Positions 8,163-17,748 are shown, counted from the stretch's first letter. The stretch: 46,119 nucleotides of DNA from Pirellulales bacterium (GCA_036490175.1 DASXEJ010000146.1:1-46119), one strand, 5' to 3'. Made by a program: numbers and translations. The notes: generated by a model not told the origin, from the letters alone.

Positions 8163-9515
8163 TTAGATGCCGCGTAAGACGTGTGCGGCATCGTCGCACA
8201 GTCGTTTCGCTTCGGCCGTTGTGGGGGCCTCGGCGATCGCACGAACGATAGGTTCGGTATTGCTCGCCCGGACCAAGAGCCACCGGCCTGGCCAATCGAG
8301 ACGCAAGCCATCCATGCTGTTGGACGTAGCGTCGGCAAAATGCTTCTTGAGGGCGGCCAGCCCAGCGGCGATCTTCTCGGGCGATAGCGAGATCTTGGTC
8401 TTTACGATTTCGTAGCGCGGCAATTCGTCGGCTAGCCGGCTTACCTTTTCCTCGCGCGCGGCCATCGCGTCGAGCACTAGCGCCATGCTGACAAAACTGT
8501 CGCGCACTAGCACCACGCGTGGGTCGATGACACCTCCGTTGCCTTCGCCTCCTAGCACTGCGTTGTGCCGATTGATCATGTCCACCACGTTGGCTTCGCC
8601 GACCGCCGAGCGATAAAAAGGAACATCGTATTTGGCGGCCAGATCTTCGGTCATGCGGCTGGTCGAACAATTGGTGACCACCGGCCCCGGCCTGCTGCGC
8701 AATACGTGATCGGCGCACAGCGCAAGCGTGTATTCCTCGCCGATATAGCGTCCGGTTTCGTCGATGATCGCCAAGCGGTCGGCATCGGGGTCCTGACAGA
8801 AGCCAATATCCGCGCCCAAGGTTGAAACGCGGGTCAGTACGCTGGCGAGATTCTCTGCGGTCGGCTCGGGAGTATGAGCAAACTGGCCGTCTGGGTGTTC
8901 GCCCAGCACCGTCAGCTGACAGCCGAGATCGTCGAGTAACCGCCGCCCCAGTAGGCTGCCGGCGCCATGATTCGAATCGAGTAATACGCGGAATTTGCGA
9001 CGCTTGATACGCTCGACATCGACCGTTGCCAAGACCAAGGCGCAGTGAGGCGAAATCGCGTCGCCACACGAGATCGCGTGGCCAATCTGGTCATGACGGG
9101 CCCAATCAACCTTTCCCGCGCGGTAACTGCGGAGCACTTGTTCCCCTTCGGCGGCCGGAATCACGCGCCCGGCGGCCGAGAATAGCTTCAGGCCGTTGTA
9201 CTCGGCCGGGTTATGGCTGGCCGAAATTTGCACGCCGCCGGCCGCCAGTAGCGTTCGTACGAGTACGCCCGTAGTGGGCGTCGCCGCCACTCCCGCGTCG
9301 ATCGTGTCGCGGCCCACGGCCTCCAACCCGCTGGCCACCGCTTGGGCCAACATCCGACCGGTGCCGCGGCCGTCGCGCGAGATCAATACCGGACGCCCCG
9401 GCGGCAAGGTCTGGGCGAACGCGCTCACGTAGCGAATCGCCACCTCCGGTGTCAGGCTGTCGCCGACGATGCCTCGCAAGCCCGAAACGCTGATGATCGG
9501 TTCACTCACGGACAT
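8163..9515 (-). CDS. glmM: Phosphoglucosamine mutase GlmM-type
   Basis: A 450-residue alpha-D-phosphohexomutase. The phosphoserine loop is QISASHNP (Ser100), the metal loop DPDADR lies near residue 240, the sugar loop GGEGNGG near 325 and the phosphate-binding loop RASNTEP near 415. The length and the GGEGNGG loop favour GlmM, which converts glucosamine-6-phosphate to glucosamine-1-phosphate for UDP-GlcNAc, the precursor of peptidoglycan and lipid A. A phosphomannomutase role is not excluded. ATG 9515 follows GAGGAG on the minus strand by about four bases. A second, distant mutase starts divergently at 9714. Confidence 0.87.
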   Translation of the reverse strand: MSVSEPIISVSGLRGIVGDSLTPEVAIRYVSAFAQTLPPGRPVLISRDGRGTGRMLAQAVASGLEAVGRDTIDAGVAATPTTGVLVRTLLAAGGVQISASHNPAEYNGLKLFSAAGRVIPAAEGEQVLRSYRAGKVDWARHDQIGHAISCGDAISPHCALVLATVDVERIKRRKFRVLLDSNHGAGSLLGRRLLDDLGCQLTVLGEHPDGQFAHTPEPTAENLASVLTRVSTLGADIGFCQDPDADRLAIIDETGRYIGEEYTLALCADHVLRSRPGPVVTNCSTSRMTEDLAAKYDVPFYRSAVGEANVVDMINRHNAVLGGEGNGGVIDPRVVLVRDSFVSMALVLDAMAAREEKVSRLADELPRYEIVKTKISLSPEKIAAGLAALKKHFADATSNSMDGLRLDWPGRWLLVRASNTEPIVRAIAEAPTTAEAKRLCDDAAHVLRGI

Positions 9516-9660
9516 GGCTCCTCGGGTATTGTGATGATTCGGTTACGCTGCTGGCACGTGCGAGCGAATATATGCGAGCAAGTATAGCAGCAGCGTTGCA
9601 TTGGCGCCGCCGTGACCCGGCCGTGGCCCTTGTGAGCGTGCGGGTTTTCGGCACAATAAA

Positions 9661-9697
9661 CGCCACGCCGCAAGAATTTTCCCCTCTGCGCGTGGCG
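9661..9697 (+). promoter_or_regulatory. Inverted repeat in the mutase leader
   Basis: CGCCACGC (9661-9668) and its exact complement GCGTGGCG (9690-9697) frame a 21-base loop, seven bases before the AGGAGC ribosome-binding site of the gene at 9714. In the mRNA it would form an 8-bp hairpin next to the initiation region; on DNA it could be an operator. No clear -35/-10 pair was found in the 198-bp divergent region. Confidence 0.35.
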
Positions 9698-9713
9698 TAT
9701 TTCAGGAGCACCT

Positions 9714-11537
9714 ATGGCGACCAAGTCCCAACCCACGGATGAACTCGTAGCCGAAGTCGCCGCAGCGTCTGCGGCTGGAAAAATGTCGGCTACCGCCGCC
9801 AAAAACATAACTGCCTGGCTGAGCGAGCCACGCTACGCAGAATACGCGCCGCAAGTGGCCGAGCACATCACGGCCGGCCGCTGGCAGCAATTGGACGACG
9901 TGTTTTGGACCGTCATCCCCTTCGGCACTGGCGGCCGGCGTGGCCGCATGTACCCGATTGGTTCGAACGCCATCAACGATCGCACGATGGGGGAAAGCGC
10001 GCAGGGGCTGGCCGATTACGTCAAGACCGAGCGGCCGACGGGGGATTCGTTTTCTTGCGCGATCGCGTGCGACACGCGGCATCGCTCGCGACACTTCGCC
10101 GAGTTGTGCGCCGAAATCATGGTTGCCGCCGGTTTCGAAGTTTACTTTCTCGACGGCGTCCGCAGCACGCCGGAGCTGTCGTCAACCGTGCGGCACTTCC
10201 GTTGTTCGTGCGGCATCATGATCACGGCCAGCCACAACCCTCCCAGCGACAATGCGATCAAGGCGTATTGGAGTACGGGCGCGCAGCTGCTGCCGCCGCA
10301 TGACAAGGGAGTGATCGATCGCGTGATGAGCGTCTCCATGATCAGCCGCGTGCCGTTTGCCGACGCCTTGGCCGCGGGTCACGTGAAGTACTGCCAGGAA
10401 GAGGCCGACAAGGTCTACATCAGCGGTGTCGTGGCGCAAAGCATTCCTGGGCCGCGCGCCCTGAAGATTCTGTACTCGCCGATGCACGGCGTGGGTGCCT
10501 CGAGCGTCTGCCCGGCGCTGGCCGCGGCGGGCTTCACGGACGTGGAAGTGTTTCGCCCGCAGGCGGATCCGGATGGCGATTTTCCGAATGTGCCAGGACA
10601 TGTGGCGAATCCGGAGAATCCCGCCACGTTCGATGCGACGATCGAACGGGCGCAGCAAATCGGCGCCGAAGTAATTCTGTCGAGCGACCCAGACGCCGAC
10701 CGATTGGGCCTGGCCGCCCCTGCGACCACAGCCCTCGGCGCGCCCTGGCGTATTTTCACCGGCAATCAAATCGGCGCCCTACTGGCCGAATACGTGCTGG
10801 GTGGCCGGCGCGCGGCGGGCACGCTGTCGAGCGACAACTATGTCGTCAAGACACTGGTCACGAGCGAGATGGTGCGCCGCATCGCGGATTCGTACGGGGT
10901 AAAGACTTACGGGAACTTGCTCGTCGGCTTCAAATGGATTGCGCAAACCATCGATGCCGAAGGGCCGGAACGATTCGTTTTCGCCTGTGAAGAGTCGCAC
11001 GGTTTTTTGGCCGGCACGCATGTGCGCGACAAGGATGCGGCAGTGGCGGCCATGCTGGCGGCCGAGTTGGCCGCGCAGTGCAAAGCGGCAGGGCAGACAC
11101 TCAGCGAGAAGCTCGACGCGTTGTTCTGGCAGCATGGCTGTCATGCCGAGCGCACCGTATCGAAAACGATGCCAGGTAGCGAAGGTATGGCGCAAATGAA
11201 GTCTGTTATGACGCGCTTGCGCACCAAGCCGCCAGAATCCTTGGGCGGAATGCGGGTGGTGGCCGCCCGCGATTATCTCAACCGGGTGACCATGATTCCT
11301 GGCAGCGGCACAAAGCCGCTCGACGGGCCATGCGACGACCTGGTGATCTTTGACCTGGAGCGTGCCGGTAACTATGCCGCCGTGCGTCCCTCGGGCACAG
11401 AGCCGAAGGTGAAGTTCTATAACTTCGCCTACGAGCCGGCCGAACAGCTGGCGAATCTCGAAGACACAAAGGCCGAACTTGAGGATCGTTTGACGGCGAT
11501 CGAACGCGACCTGGCGGCCGTGGCCGAAGCTACTTAG
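9714..11537 (+). CDS. Phospho-sugar mutase (phosphoglucomutase, PgcA-like)
   Basis: A 607-residue alpha-D-phosphohexomutase, longer than GlmM and close in size to PgcA or eukaryotic-type PGM2. Visible are FGTGGRRGRM (70-79), the phosphoserine loop MITASHNPPSDN (Ser173), DPDADR (about 325), the sugar loop EESHGF (about 427) and the phosphate loop RPSGTEPK (about 562). EESHGF is the form seen in glucose-1-phosphate/glucose-6-phosphate mutases, so interconversion of these for glycogen or UDP-glucose synthesis is the likely role. ATG 9714 has AGGAGC upstream. The divergent glmM places two branches of hexose phosphate metabolism back to back. Confidence 0.87.
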   Translation: MATKSQPTDELVAEVAAASAAGKMSATAAKNITAWLSEPRYAEYAPQVAEHITAGRWQQLDDVFWTVIPFGTGGRRGRMYPIGSNAINDRTMGESAQGLADYVKTERPTGDSFSCAIACDTRHRSRHFAELCAEIMVAAGFEVYFLDGVRSTPELSSTVRHFRCSCGIMITASHNPPSDNAIKAYWSTGAQLLPPHDKGVIDRVMSVSMISRVPFADALAAGHVKYCQEEADKVYISGVVAQSIPGPRALKILYSPMHGVGASSVCPALAAAGFTDVEVFRPQADPDGDFPNVPGHVANPENPATFDATIERAQQIGAEVILSSDPDADRLGLAAPATTALGAPWRIFTGNQIGALLAEYVLGGRRAAGTLSSDNYVVKTLVTSEMVRRIADSYGVKTYGNLLVGFKWIAQTIDAEGPERFVFACEESHGFLAGTHVRDKDAAVAAMLAAELAAQCKAAGQTLSEKLDALFWQHGCHAERTVSKTMPGSEGMAQMKSVMTRLRTKPPESLGGMRVVAARDYLNRVTMIPGSGTKPLDGPCDDLVIFDLERAGNYAAVRPSGTEPKVKFYNFAYEPAEQLANLEDTKAELEDRLTAIERDLAAVAEAT

Positions 11538-11588
11538 GCGCGGATTTTCAAGCCACTCAAGGCGGTTGAAATCACACGCTGTCGTTGC

Positions 11589-12875
11589 TCAGCGTATTGG
11601 CTCGATCCGATCCTTGCCCATCAAGAATCGCAGAACCTGTGGGACAGCGATCGTCCCGTCGGCCTGCTGGTAATTCTCCAGGATGGCGATCAACGCGCGG
11701 CTGATGGCGATCGCTGTGCCGTTGAGTGTGTGCAGGAACTGCGTGCCTTTTTCGCCTTTCACGCGGTAGCGAATGCCCAACCGCCGAGATTGATAGTCGG
11801 TGCAGTTCGAGGTGCTGGTTACCTCGCCATATTCGCCGGCCTCGCCGCGGCCCGGCATCCAAGCTTCGAGGTCAAACTTTCGATAGGCTGGTCCTCCCAA
11901 GTCGCCGGTGGCGGTGTCGACAACGCGATAGGGAATGCCCAGTCCGTCGAACAACCTCCCTTCTAATCCGCAGAAATAGTCGAGCATGGCGTCGCTCTGT
12001 TCCGGCAGCGTGAAGGCGAACATCTCAATCTTGGTGAATTGGTGGACGCGATACAAACCGCGCGTTTGGCGGCCATGCGCTCCGGCCTCAGTACGGTAGC
12101 AATGGCTGATGCCGCAGTATTTGAGCGGCAGACGATCTGCGTCGATGATTTGATCCGCGAGCAATCCACCAAGCGTGATTTCGGCCGTGGCCACCAGGCT
12201 CAGGTCGCTGTCTGCAACGCTATAGATCTGCGTCTCGGGCCCGCGCGGAATGTATCCGGTGCCTTGCAGGATTTCGTTGCGCGCGAGATCGGGTGTGATC
12301 GTGGGCGTGAAACCTTCGCCCACCAACAGATCAATCGCGTACCGTTGCAAGGCCAATTCCAGCATTACGGCATCGTTCAGCAGGAAGTAAAAGCCGTGCC
12401 CGGCGACCTTGGCTCCCCCCTCGAAATCGAACAAGCCCAATCGCTCGCCAAGGGTGACGTGATCGAGCGGTTTGAAATCGAACGTGGGGAGGGCCGTTTT
12501 GCCTTTACGAATCTCGAGGTTTGCCTGGTCGTCAGCACCGGTCGGCGCATCGGGGTGCGTCATGTTGGGGATCGAGCGGTGGATCACGTCGAGGTCGGCG
12601 CTGATCTGCTCGAGTTCGGCCTGCGCGGCCGTGGTCTGTTCGCGGAGCTCGCGCCCTTGGTTCTTACGCGCTTCACGTTCGGCGGGATCCTTGGCCTGAC
12701 CGATCGATTTCGAGACTTCGTTGGCCTGTCGATTGAACTGGTCGACCTCGGCTTGCTTGTCACGGCGCTGAGCTTCGAGTGCCAGAAAGCGGTCGATGTC
12801 GGCTTTGGCGCCGCGCAAGACGCAATTCTTTTTTACGAGGTCGGCATTCTCGACGATGAATCTTCGATCAAGCAT
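11589..12875 (-). CDS. serS: Seryl-tRNA synthetase
   Basis: A 428-residue class II synthetase of ordinary length. The N-terminal 110 residues form the long antiparallel coiled coil that reads tRNA-Ser (LEAQRRDKQAEVDQFNRQANE... REQTTAAQAELEQISADLD). The catalytic core carries TAEITLGGLL, motif 2 in CYRTEAGAHGRQTRGLYRVHQF and motif 3 in LNGTAIAISRALIAILENYQ, with an internal TSTSNCTDYQSRRLGIRY loop typical of SerRS. It charges tRNA-Ser, and tRNA-Sec if present. It converges on the mutase gene, and the 51 bp between them hold no clear terminator. The ribosome-binding site is weak. Confidence 0.96.
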   Translation of the reverse strand: MLDRRFIVENADLVKKNCVLRGAKADIDRFLALEAQRRDKQAEVDQFNRQANEVSKSIGQAKDPAEREARKNQGRELREQTTAAQAELEQISADLDVIHRSIPNMTHPDAPTGADDQANLEIRKGKTALPTFDFKPLDHVTLGERLGLFDFEGGAKVAGHGFYFLLNDAVMLELALQRYAIDLLVGEGFTPTITPDLARNEILQGTGYIPRGPETQIYSVADSDLSLVATAEITLGGLLADQIIDADRLPLKYCGISHCYRTEAGAHGRQTRGLYRVHQFTKIEMFAFTLPEQSDAMLDYFCGLEGRLFDGLGIPYRVVDTATGDLGGPAYRKFDLEAWMPGRGEAGEYGEVTSTSNCTDYQSRRLGIRYRVKGEKGTQFLHTLNGTAIAISRALIAILENYQQADGTIAVPQVLRFLMGKDRIEPIR

Positions 12876-12977
12876 GATAGAGAGAAGAACCGTTGAATGA
12901 TGAATGCGGAATGAGAAACGCAGGAGACGCTACGAAGCCAGGTGACCATCACATTTGTAAAGGGAATGGCTTCATCG

Positions 12978-14348
12978 TCATTTCTTCAGGATGCTGATTT
13001 CCTGCCACAGGTGGGCGCTGGCCTTGATGCCGCGGTGAAAATCGGCCAGGCAGAACTTCTCGTTCGGACTGTGGGTGTTGTCGTCGTTCTGCCCCCAACC
13101 CAAGAGCAGGGTATCGACTCCTAGCTTTTCGTGGAAGGTCGACACGACGGGAATCGATCCTCCCTCGCGAATGAAAACGGGCGCGCGACCAAAGCCCGCT
13201 TCGATCGCTCGCGAGGCGGCGGCCATATAGGGACTTTCCAGCGGTACGACCACACCCGGTGCGCCGTGGAAACTGATCAATTCCATATTGATGCCCGGCG
13301 GGACGAGCCCTGCGAGCATTTTGCGCAGCGAGGTCGCCACCTTGTGCGGGTCCTGGTTGGGCACCAGACGAAAACTGAACTTCGCGCTGGCGCGGGCCGG
13401 CAGCACGGTTTTGGCCCCCTCGCCTTGGTAGCCACTGGTGAGGCCATTGATATCGCAAGTCGGGCGTGCCCAGCGGCGTTCGAGCGTGGTGTAGCCATCT
13501 TCGCCAGAAAGCGCCTCGACACCCAGCTGGCGCATGAACTCGCGCTCGTCAAAATTCAGCTTGCGCATCGCCGCACGTTCGGAATCGGCGATCGGAATTA
13601 CATCGTCGTAGAAGCCGGGCACTTGCACCTGCCCACGTTCGTTGACCAATGCCGTGAGCATACGCGCCAGGGCGTTGGCCGGGTTGGTCACCGATCCGCC
13701 GAAGACGCCCGAATGCAAGTCCTGACTAGGACCGGTCAAGCGCAGCTCGAAGTAAGCGATGCCTTTCAAGCCGTAGGTAATGGCTGGCTGGCCGGGCGCG
13801 AACTGGCTGGTGTCGCTAATGACAATGATGTCGCAGGCCAAACGGTCGTGGTTTTTATCGACGAAGGCGTCGAGATTGGCGCTGCCGACCTCTTCTTCAC
13901 CCTCGATCACATACTTCAGATTCAGTGGCAATCGCCCGGCGGTCTTGATCCAGGCTTCGGCACTTTTGATATGGGTGAACATCTGGCCCTTGTCGTCGGT
14001 CGCGCCGCGGGCGTAGAGGTTGCCGTCGCGCACTGTCGGCTCGAAAGGAGGCGAAATCCACTCGTTCAACGGATCGGGCGGCTGCACGTCGTAGTGACCA
14101 TAGACCAATACCGTGGGCGCCCCTGGCATGGCCGGCGACTGGGCATATACGATCGGGTGCCCGGCGGTCTCGATCAGCTCGGATTGAAATCCGAGCGACT
14201 GGAATTGCCGTAGCACCCAGTTGGCCGCGGTGCGGATGTCGCCCTTATGGGCGCTCATGGCGCTGACGCTGGGGATCCGCAGCAACTCGAAGAGTTCTTG
14301 CTCGAACCGCGGGCCATGTTGATCGAGATATTGGTCAAGGGTCGGCAT
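12978..14348 (-). CDS. M20 family zinc dipeptidase
   Basis: A 456-residue metallopeptidase of the M20 (dipeptidase/carnosinase-like) group. The metal and catalytic residues are visible: His and Asp in VYGHYDVQPP, Asp in ARGATDDKGQM, the Glu pair in EGEEEVGS, Asp in ISDTSQF and the C-terminal His in DDNTHSPNEKF. The dimerisation (lid) domain lies between, about 190-310. It probably hydrolyses dipeptides in the cytoplasm, as no signal peptide is present. The open frame allows a TTG at 14354, two codons earlier; ATG 14348 is preferred, with AGGGA about eight bases upstream. It lies 102 bp upstream of serS on the same strand. Confidence 0.88.
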   Translation of the reverse strand: MPTLDQYLDQHGPRFEQELFELLRIPSVSAMSAHKGDIRTAANWVLRQFQSLGFQSELIETAGHPIVYAQSPAMPGAPTVLVYGHYDVQPPDPLNEWISPPFEPTVRDGNLYARGATDDKGQMFTHIKSAEAWIKTAGRLPLNLKYVIEGEEEVGSANLDAFVDKNHDRLACDIIVISDTSQFAPGQPAITYGLKGIAYFELRLTGPSQDLHSGVFGGSVTNPANALARMLTALVNERGQVQVPGFYDDVIPIADSERAAMRKLNFDEREFMRQLGVEALSGEDGYTTLERRWARPTCDINGLTSGYQGEGAKTVLPARASAKFSFRLVPNQDPHKVATSLRKMLAGLVPPGINMELISFHGAPGVVVPLESPYMAAASRAIEAGFGRAPVFIREGGSIPVVSTFHEKLGVDTLLLGWGQNDDNTHSPNEKFCLADFHRGIKASAHLWQEISILKK

Positions 14349-14354
14349 CGGCAA

Positions 14355-14712
14355 GTCCCTGAAATCTAATGACTATTGATTCACGCTGGCATGGCTAACG
14401 CTGGCCGGGCCGAGGGTAGGCCAAGCAAGCGATTGCACGGCAAGTCTGGCACATCCGCCGGCTTGGGTACGGTCGAGGAAATTCCGTTGGCGGTGCGAAA
14501 TGTTCCGTGAAAAGCCACCGACACAGGATTGGCCACGGTAGTTTCGCGTCTAATATAATCGTTTGCGGCCAAATCACCACGCCGCGAGCTGGAAGTGAAC
14601 GCTGGCAATTGCACCAGCGGGAGTTTATGCCAAAATTGTAGCGGGTCGTCTCCCGTAACGTCGGCCGTGCGTAGGATCGACGCCAGGGAGCTTGCAGAGA
14701 TGGAGATTTGCG
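14355..14712. other. Divergent intergenic region (dipeptidase / clpS)
   Basis: No gene was seen in these 358 bases. TATAAT at 14554-14559 on the plus strand could be a -10 element for clpS. The best upstream match, TTGGCC at 14529-14534, sits at a long 19-bp spacing, so the promoter is only a candidate. Confidence 0.3.
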
Positions 14713-15069
14713 GTGTCCCAACAAGCAGCTGTTGCCGAGCCGGTCGTCGAAACTGTCGAGCAGCGAAAAACGCGCCAGGCGAAAAAACCCAAGCGGCAAC
14801 CACGTTACAGCGTCATTCTCTGGAATGATGACGACCATTCGTATCCCTACGTCATGGTAATGCTGCAAGAGCTGTTCGGGCATACGCTCGAAAAGGGGTA
14901 CCAGTTGGCTGTCGAGGTCGATACGGGCGGTCGGGCCGTCGTGCTGACCACGACCCGTGAGCATGCCGAACTGAAGCGCGATCAGATACACGCCTACGGC
15001 AAGGACGACTTAATCGCCGGTTGCAAAGGCTCGATGAGCGCCACAATTGAGCCGGTCGAAGAAGAGTGA
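14713..15069 (+). CDS. clpS: Clp protease adaptor ClpS
   Basis: A 118-residue adaptor. The ClpS fold starts at YSVILWNDDDHSYPYVM, where the Asn-Asp-Asp segment forms the pocket for the free alpha-amino group of N-degron substrates. HTLEKGYQLAVEVDTGGRAVV and TTREHAELKRDQIHAYG follow as the ClpA/ClpC-binding face. It hands N-end-rule substrates to ClpAP or ClpCP. The first 33 residues are polar and charged, longer than in many homologs and probably the flexible tail that regulates the unfoldase. GTG 14713 is chosen because GGAG stands seven bases before it; a TTG at 14692 is less likely. No clpA is adjacent. Confidence 0.92.
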   Translation: MSQQAAVAEPVVETVEQRKTRQAKKPKRQPRYSVILWNDDDHSYPYVMVMLQELFGHTLEKGYQLAVEVDTGGRAVVLTTTREHAELKRDQIHAYGKDDLIAGCKGSMSATIEPVEEE

Positions 15070-15260
15070 TAATGGCGGTCAGGGACGTGAATCCATTCGC
15101 GGTATTCCTGGGATCCGTCACCCGGCAATCGATCCGTGTCCGGACAGTGTCGAATTCCAATTTAAACTGCCGCGGCCTGGTCGATCGTAAGTGCGGCTGT
15201 CGCAGCAGCGCGTTGTTTTGTGTGTGTTGAACCACCGTTCCTTTAGACATCCAGCACTCC

Positions 15261-16565
15261 ATGCCAACGCTACGAACTGCCACGCTAGGCTGCAAGGTGA
15301 ATCAATACGAGACGCAATTCGTGCGCGAGGGGTTGCAGGCGATCGGATATCGCGAGGCAGTCGGGGACGAGTCTGCCGACCTGTGCATCGTAAACACTTG
15401 CACCGTAACGGCCGAGGGAGACGCCAAAAGCCGTCAGGTGATTCGCCAGCTTGCTCGCCGCAACCCCGGCACGCGCATCGTGGTGATGGGCTGCTATGCC
15501 ACGCGCGCCGCGGACGAGGTGGCCGCGCTCCCCTCGGTCGTCGAAGTCGTCACGGACAAACGCGAGTTGCCGGACTTGTTGGGCCGATTTGGCGTCGTGG
15601 ACATACCGACTGGAATCGAAGGGCTTGATGGTCGACAGCGGGCTTATGTCAAAGTGCAAGATGGTTGCCTGTTGAATTGCACGTTTTGCATCATCCCCAA
15701 GGTCCGGCCCACGCTGGTTAGCCGACCTCCCGAACAGATCGTGGCCGAAATCGGCAGGCTGCTAGCCCGTGGTTATCGAGAGATCGTGTTGACCGGCATC
15801 CATCTCGGTCATTACGGCATCGAATGGAATCGCGGCCGTCCGAAGATCGAGTGGGTACGCTTGTCTCATTTGTTGAATCGTATCGCGCAGCTGCCTGGCG
15901 AGTTTCGCATACGGCTTTCCAGCATCGAGGCCACGGAAGTGACGCGCGAATTGATTCAGGTAATGGCGGACTACCCACGGAAAGTCTGCCCTCATTTGCA
16001 CATTTCGATGCAAAGCGGTTCCGATAGCGTGCTTAGACGGATGCGGCGTCGATGGGGGGCAAAGCGTTTTGTCGATCGTTGCCGGTTGGTTTACGAATCG
16101 CTCGAGCAGCCGGCTCTCACGACCGACATCATCGTGGGATTTCCTGGCGAAACGGACGAAGAGTTTTCCGACACCTGTCGAGTTGCTGAGGAAGTCGGCT
16201 TCTCGAAGATTCACGTGTTTCCTTTCAGCCCACGGCGGACAACGCTGGCGGCTGTGATGATCGATCAGGTGCCACCTCATGTCAAAAACGAGAGAGTGGC
16301 GCGACTTACCACGCTCGCCGAGCAACTGCGCGACGATTATTACCAGAGTTTACGCGGAAGAACGTTGCAGGTCCTCGTGGAGCCGCGCGCGGCGCGACGA
16401 CCTGAATTTCTGTTGGGCACATCTTGTCGCTACGCGCCGGTAGAAGTGCCGGCCGAGGGTGCCCGCATTCGCGAGTTCGTCACAATCACGGCAGGAGATG
16501 TGGCCGACGGCTGTATTCAGGCGCTGGTCGAGGACGTACCGCACCGCGCTCGCGCATTGGCCTAG
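15261..16565 (+). CDS. mtaB: tRNA t6A37 methylthiotransferase MtaB
   Basis: A 434-residue radical SAM methylthiotransferase. The UPF0004 domain carries Cys11 (LGCKVNQYE), Cys47 (NTCTVT) and Cys78 (MGCYA) for the auxiliary 4Fe-4S cluster. The radical SAM motif is Cys136, Cys140 and Cys143 (DGCLLNCTFCIIP). SSIEATEV, HLHISMQSGSDSVLRRMRR and DIIVGFPGE follow, and a C-terminal TRAM-like region ends the protein. CKVNQYE and the CTFCIIP form favour MtaB (ms2t6A37 synthesis on tRNAs reading ANN codons) over MiaB or RimO. ATG 15261 gives the expected short N-terminus, though the ribosome-binding site is weak. Confidence 0.93.
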   Translation: MPTLRTATLGCKVNQYETQFVREGLQAIGYREAVGDESADLCIVNTCTVTAEGDAKSRQVIRQLARRNPGTRIVVMGCYATRAADEVAALPSVVEVVTDKRELPDLLGRFGVVDIPTGIEGLDGRQRAYVKVQDGCLLNCTFCIIPKVRPTLVSRPPEQIVAEIGRLLARGYREIVLTGIHLGHYGIEWNRGRPKIEWVRLSHLLNRIAQLPGEFRIRLSSIEATEVTRELIQVMADYPRKVCPHLHISMQSGSDSVLRRMRRRWGAKRFVDRCRLVYESLEQPALTTDIIVGFPGETDEEFSDTCRVAEEVGFSKIHVFPFSPRRTTLAAVMIDQVPPHVKNERVARLTTLAEQLRDDYYQSLRGRTLQVLVEPRAARRPEFLLGTSCRYAPVEVPAEGARIREFVTITAGDVADGCIQALVEDVPHRARALA

Positions 16566-16627
16566 AGTAGAGGCGCAGGAGCGAGGGGAACGCCGGCAGG
16601 ATGCGGTTTCGCCACTGCCTGGATTGT

Positions 16628-16633
16628 TATAAT
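16628..16633 (+). promoter_or_regulatory. Candidate -10 element
   Basis: TATAAT lies in an AT-rich stretch 69 bp upstream of the zinc-ribbon/GYF_2 gene. No good -35 was found at 16-18 bp, so this is a candidate only. Confidence 0.25.
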
Positions 16634-16701
16634 CTTTATCTTGTAAGAAACCGGTGCGCCTTGGGGGCGCGAAGCTGTTGTCGCAGCCTCGAGCGAAAAG
16701 C

Positions 16702-17460
16702 ATGGGCATTAAATTCGAATGTGTCCATTGCGGCCACGTGCTGCACGTGAAGGACTACCTCGCTGGCAAGCGCGGGGTTTGTCCGCATTGCCAGGGAAGA
16801 ATCGAGATTCCCAACACGCCCGGTGGTCCTGCGCAAGCGGACGACGGGACTGCCATTGCGGTGGAAGTGCCCGTCCTCGTCGACAATGCGCCGTCCGTTG
16901 CGACTGCGCTTGTGCAATCTAGCTCGACCGCTGGCGCGGCAACAGCGAACATTGCCACGTCGGTGCGGACGCCGCCGCCTGGCGAGGCGCGGTCCGTGTC
17001 GTATGATCCGATCGCCGAGGGACCGCACTTACAATGGTATGTTCTGCCCTCCGGATCAATCACCAAGTACGGACCGGCTCCGGGTGACATGATGCGTGCC
17101 TGGATTAACGAGGGGCGTATCTCGGCCGACTCGATGATATGGCGCGAGGGCTGGCAGCAATGGCGATCGGCGGTCAGTGTTTTCCCCCAACTGTCATCAC
17201 TAGCCATCCCAGGCTCCACGGCTGTCCCAGCACCAAATACCGCGCCCCAAGCGATGTCAACATCGAATGCCGTGGCCGAGATACCGGCAGTGGTTTTGAC
17301 CGTCGATGATTCCATGCCGGCGCCGGTCGCGCAACGAGGCGCCGCCCGTCGTCCCGGCGCGCGTCGTGTTCGAGATCAACGGAATTTGGTCGTCGTTTTG
17401 CTCGGCACATTGATCGCGCTGCTGCTGCCCGTGCTGATTTATGTATTGATGCATCAATAG
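16702..17460 (+). CDS. Zinc-ribbon / GYF_2 (DUF4339) membrane protein
   Basis: From ATG 16702 the protein has 252 residues in three parts. A zinc ribbon comes first (FECVHCGHVLHV... GVCPHCQGRI, two CxxC knuckles at residues 7-34). A Pro/Ala-rich linker leads to a GYF_2 domain at about 110-170 (QWYVLPSGSITKYGPAPGDMM... IWREGWQQWRSA). After a second low-complexity linker and a basic stretch, a single transmembrane helix closes the C-terminus (NLVVVLLGTLIALLLPVLIYVLMHQ). This layout, cytoplasmic domains on a tail anchor, is frequent in planctomycetes. GYF_2 domains are thought to bind proline-rich peptides; the partner here is unknown. The long frame upstream to 16654 lacks family character. Confidence 0.78.
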   Translation: MGIKFECVHCGHVLHVKDYLAGKRGVCPHCQGRIEIPNTPGGPAQADDGTAIAVEVPVLVDNAPSVATALVQSSSTAGAATANIATSVRTPPPGEARSVSYDPIAEGPHLQWYVLPSGSITKYGPAPGDMMRAWINEGRISADSMIWREGWQQWRSAVSVFPQLSSLAIPGSTAVPAPNTAPQAMSTSNAVAEIPAVVLTVDDSMPAPVAQRGAARRPGARRVRDQRNLVVVLLGTLIALLLPVLIYVLMHQ

Positions 17461-17748
17461 CGTGAGGGCACACGTTTCTTGCTGCCGGACTACAAGCTCG
17501 CATGCATTCAAAGTCGCGACTGCGGGCGCGACTTAATGGATTTACCCTGTTTACCATCTGGCCCTTTCACCACGTGCAACAGATTCACGGGCTACATGTC
17601 AGCGACGATTGTTGCCCGATAGGCTGTTTTGGAATCCCGTTTGCACCGTGATCGCTCGTTGGCTGGGGCTCGCCCGTAGGATACAATTCGACGAACTTGT
17701 TCTTCTGCGATTCACGTCGCCTTCTCCGGCACCCAGGAGCTGAATGCC

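Noticed and set aside
8107..9069. 320-residue minus-strand frame inside glmM
   Set aside because: It is an out-of-frame shadow of glmM, dominated by Arg and Ser.
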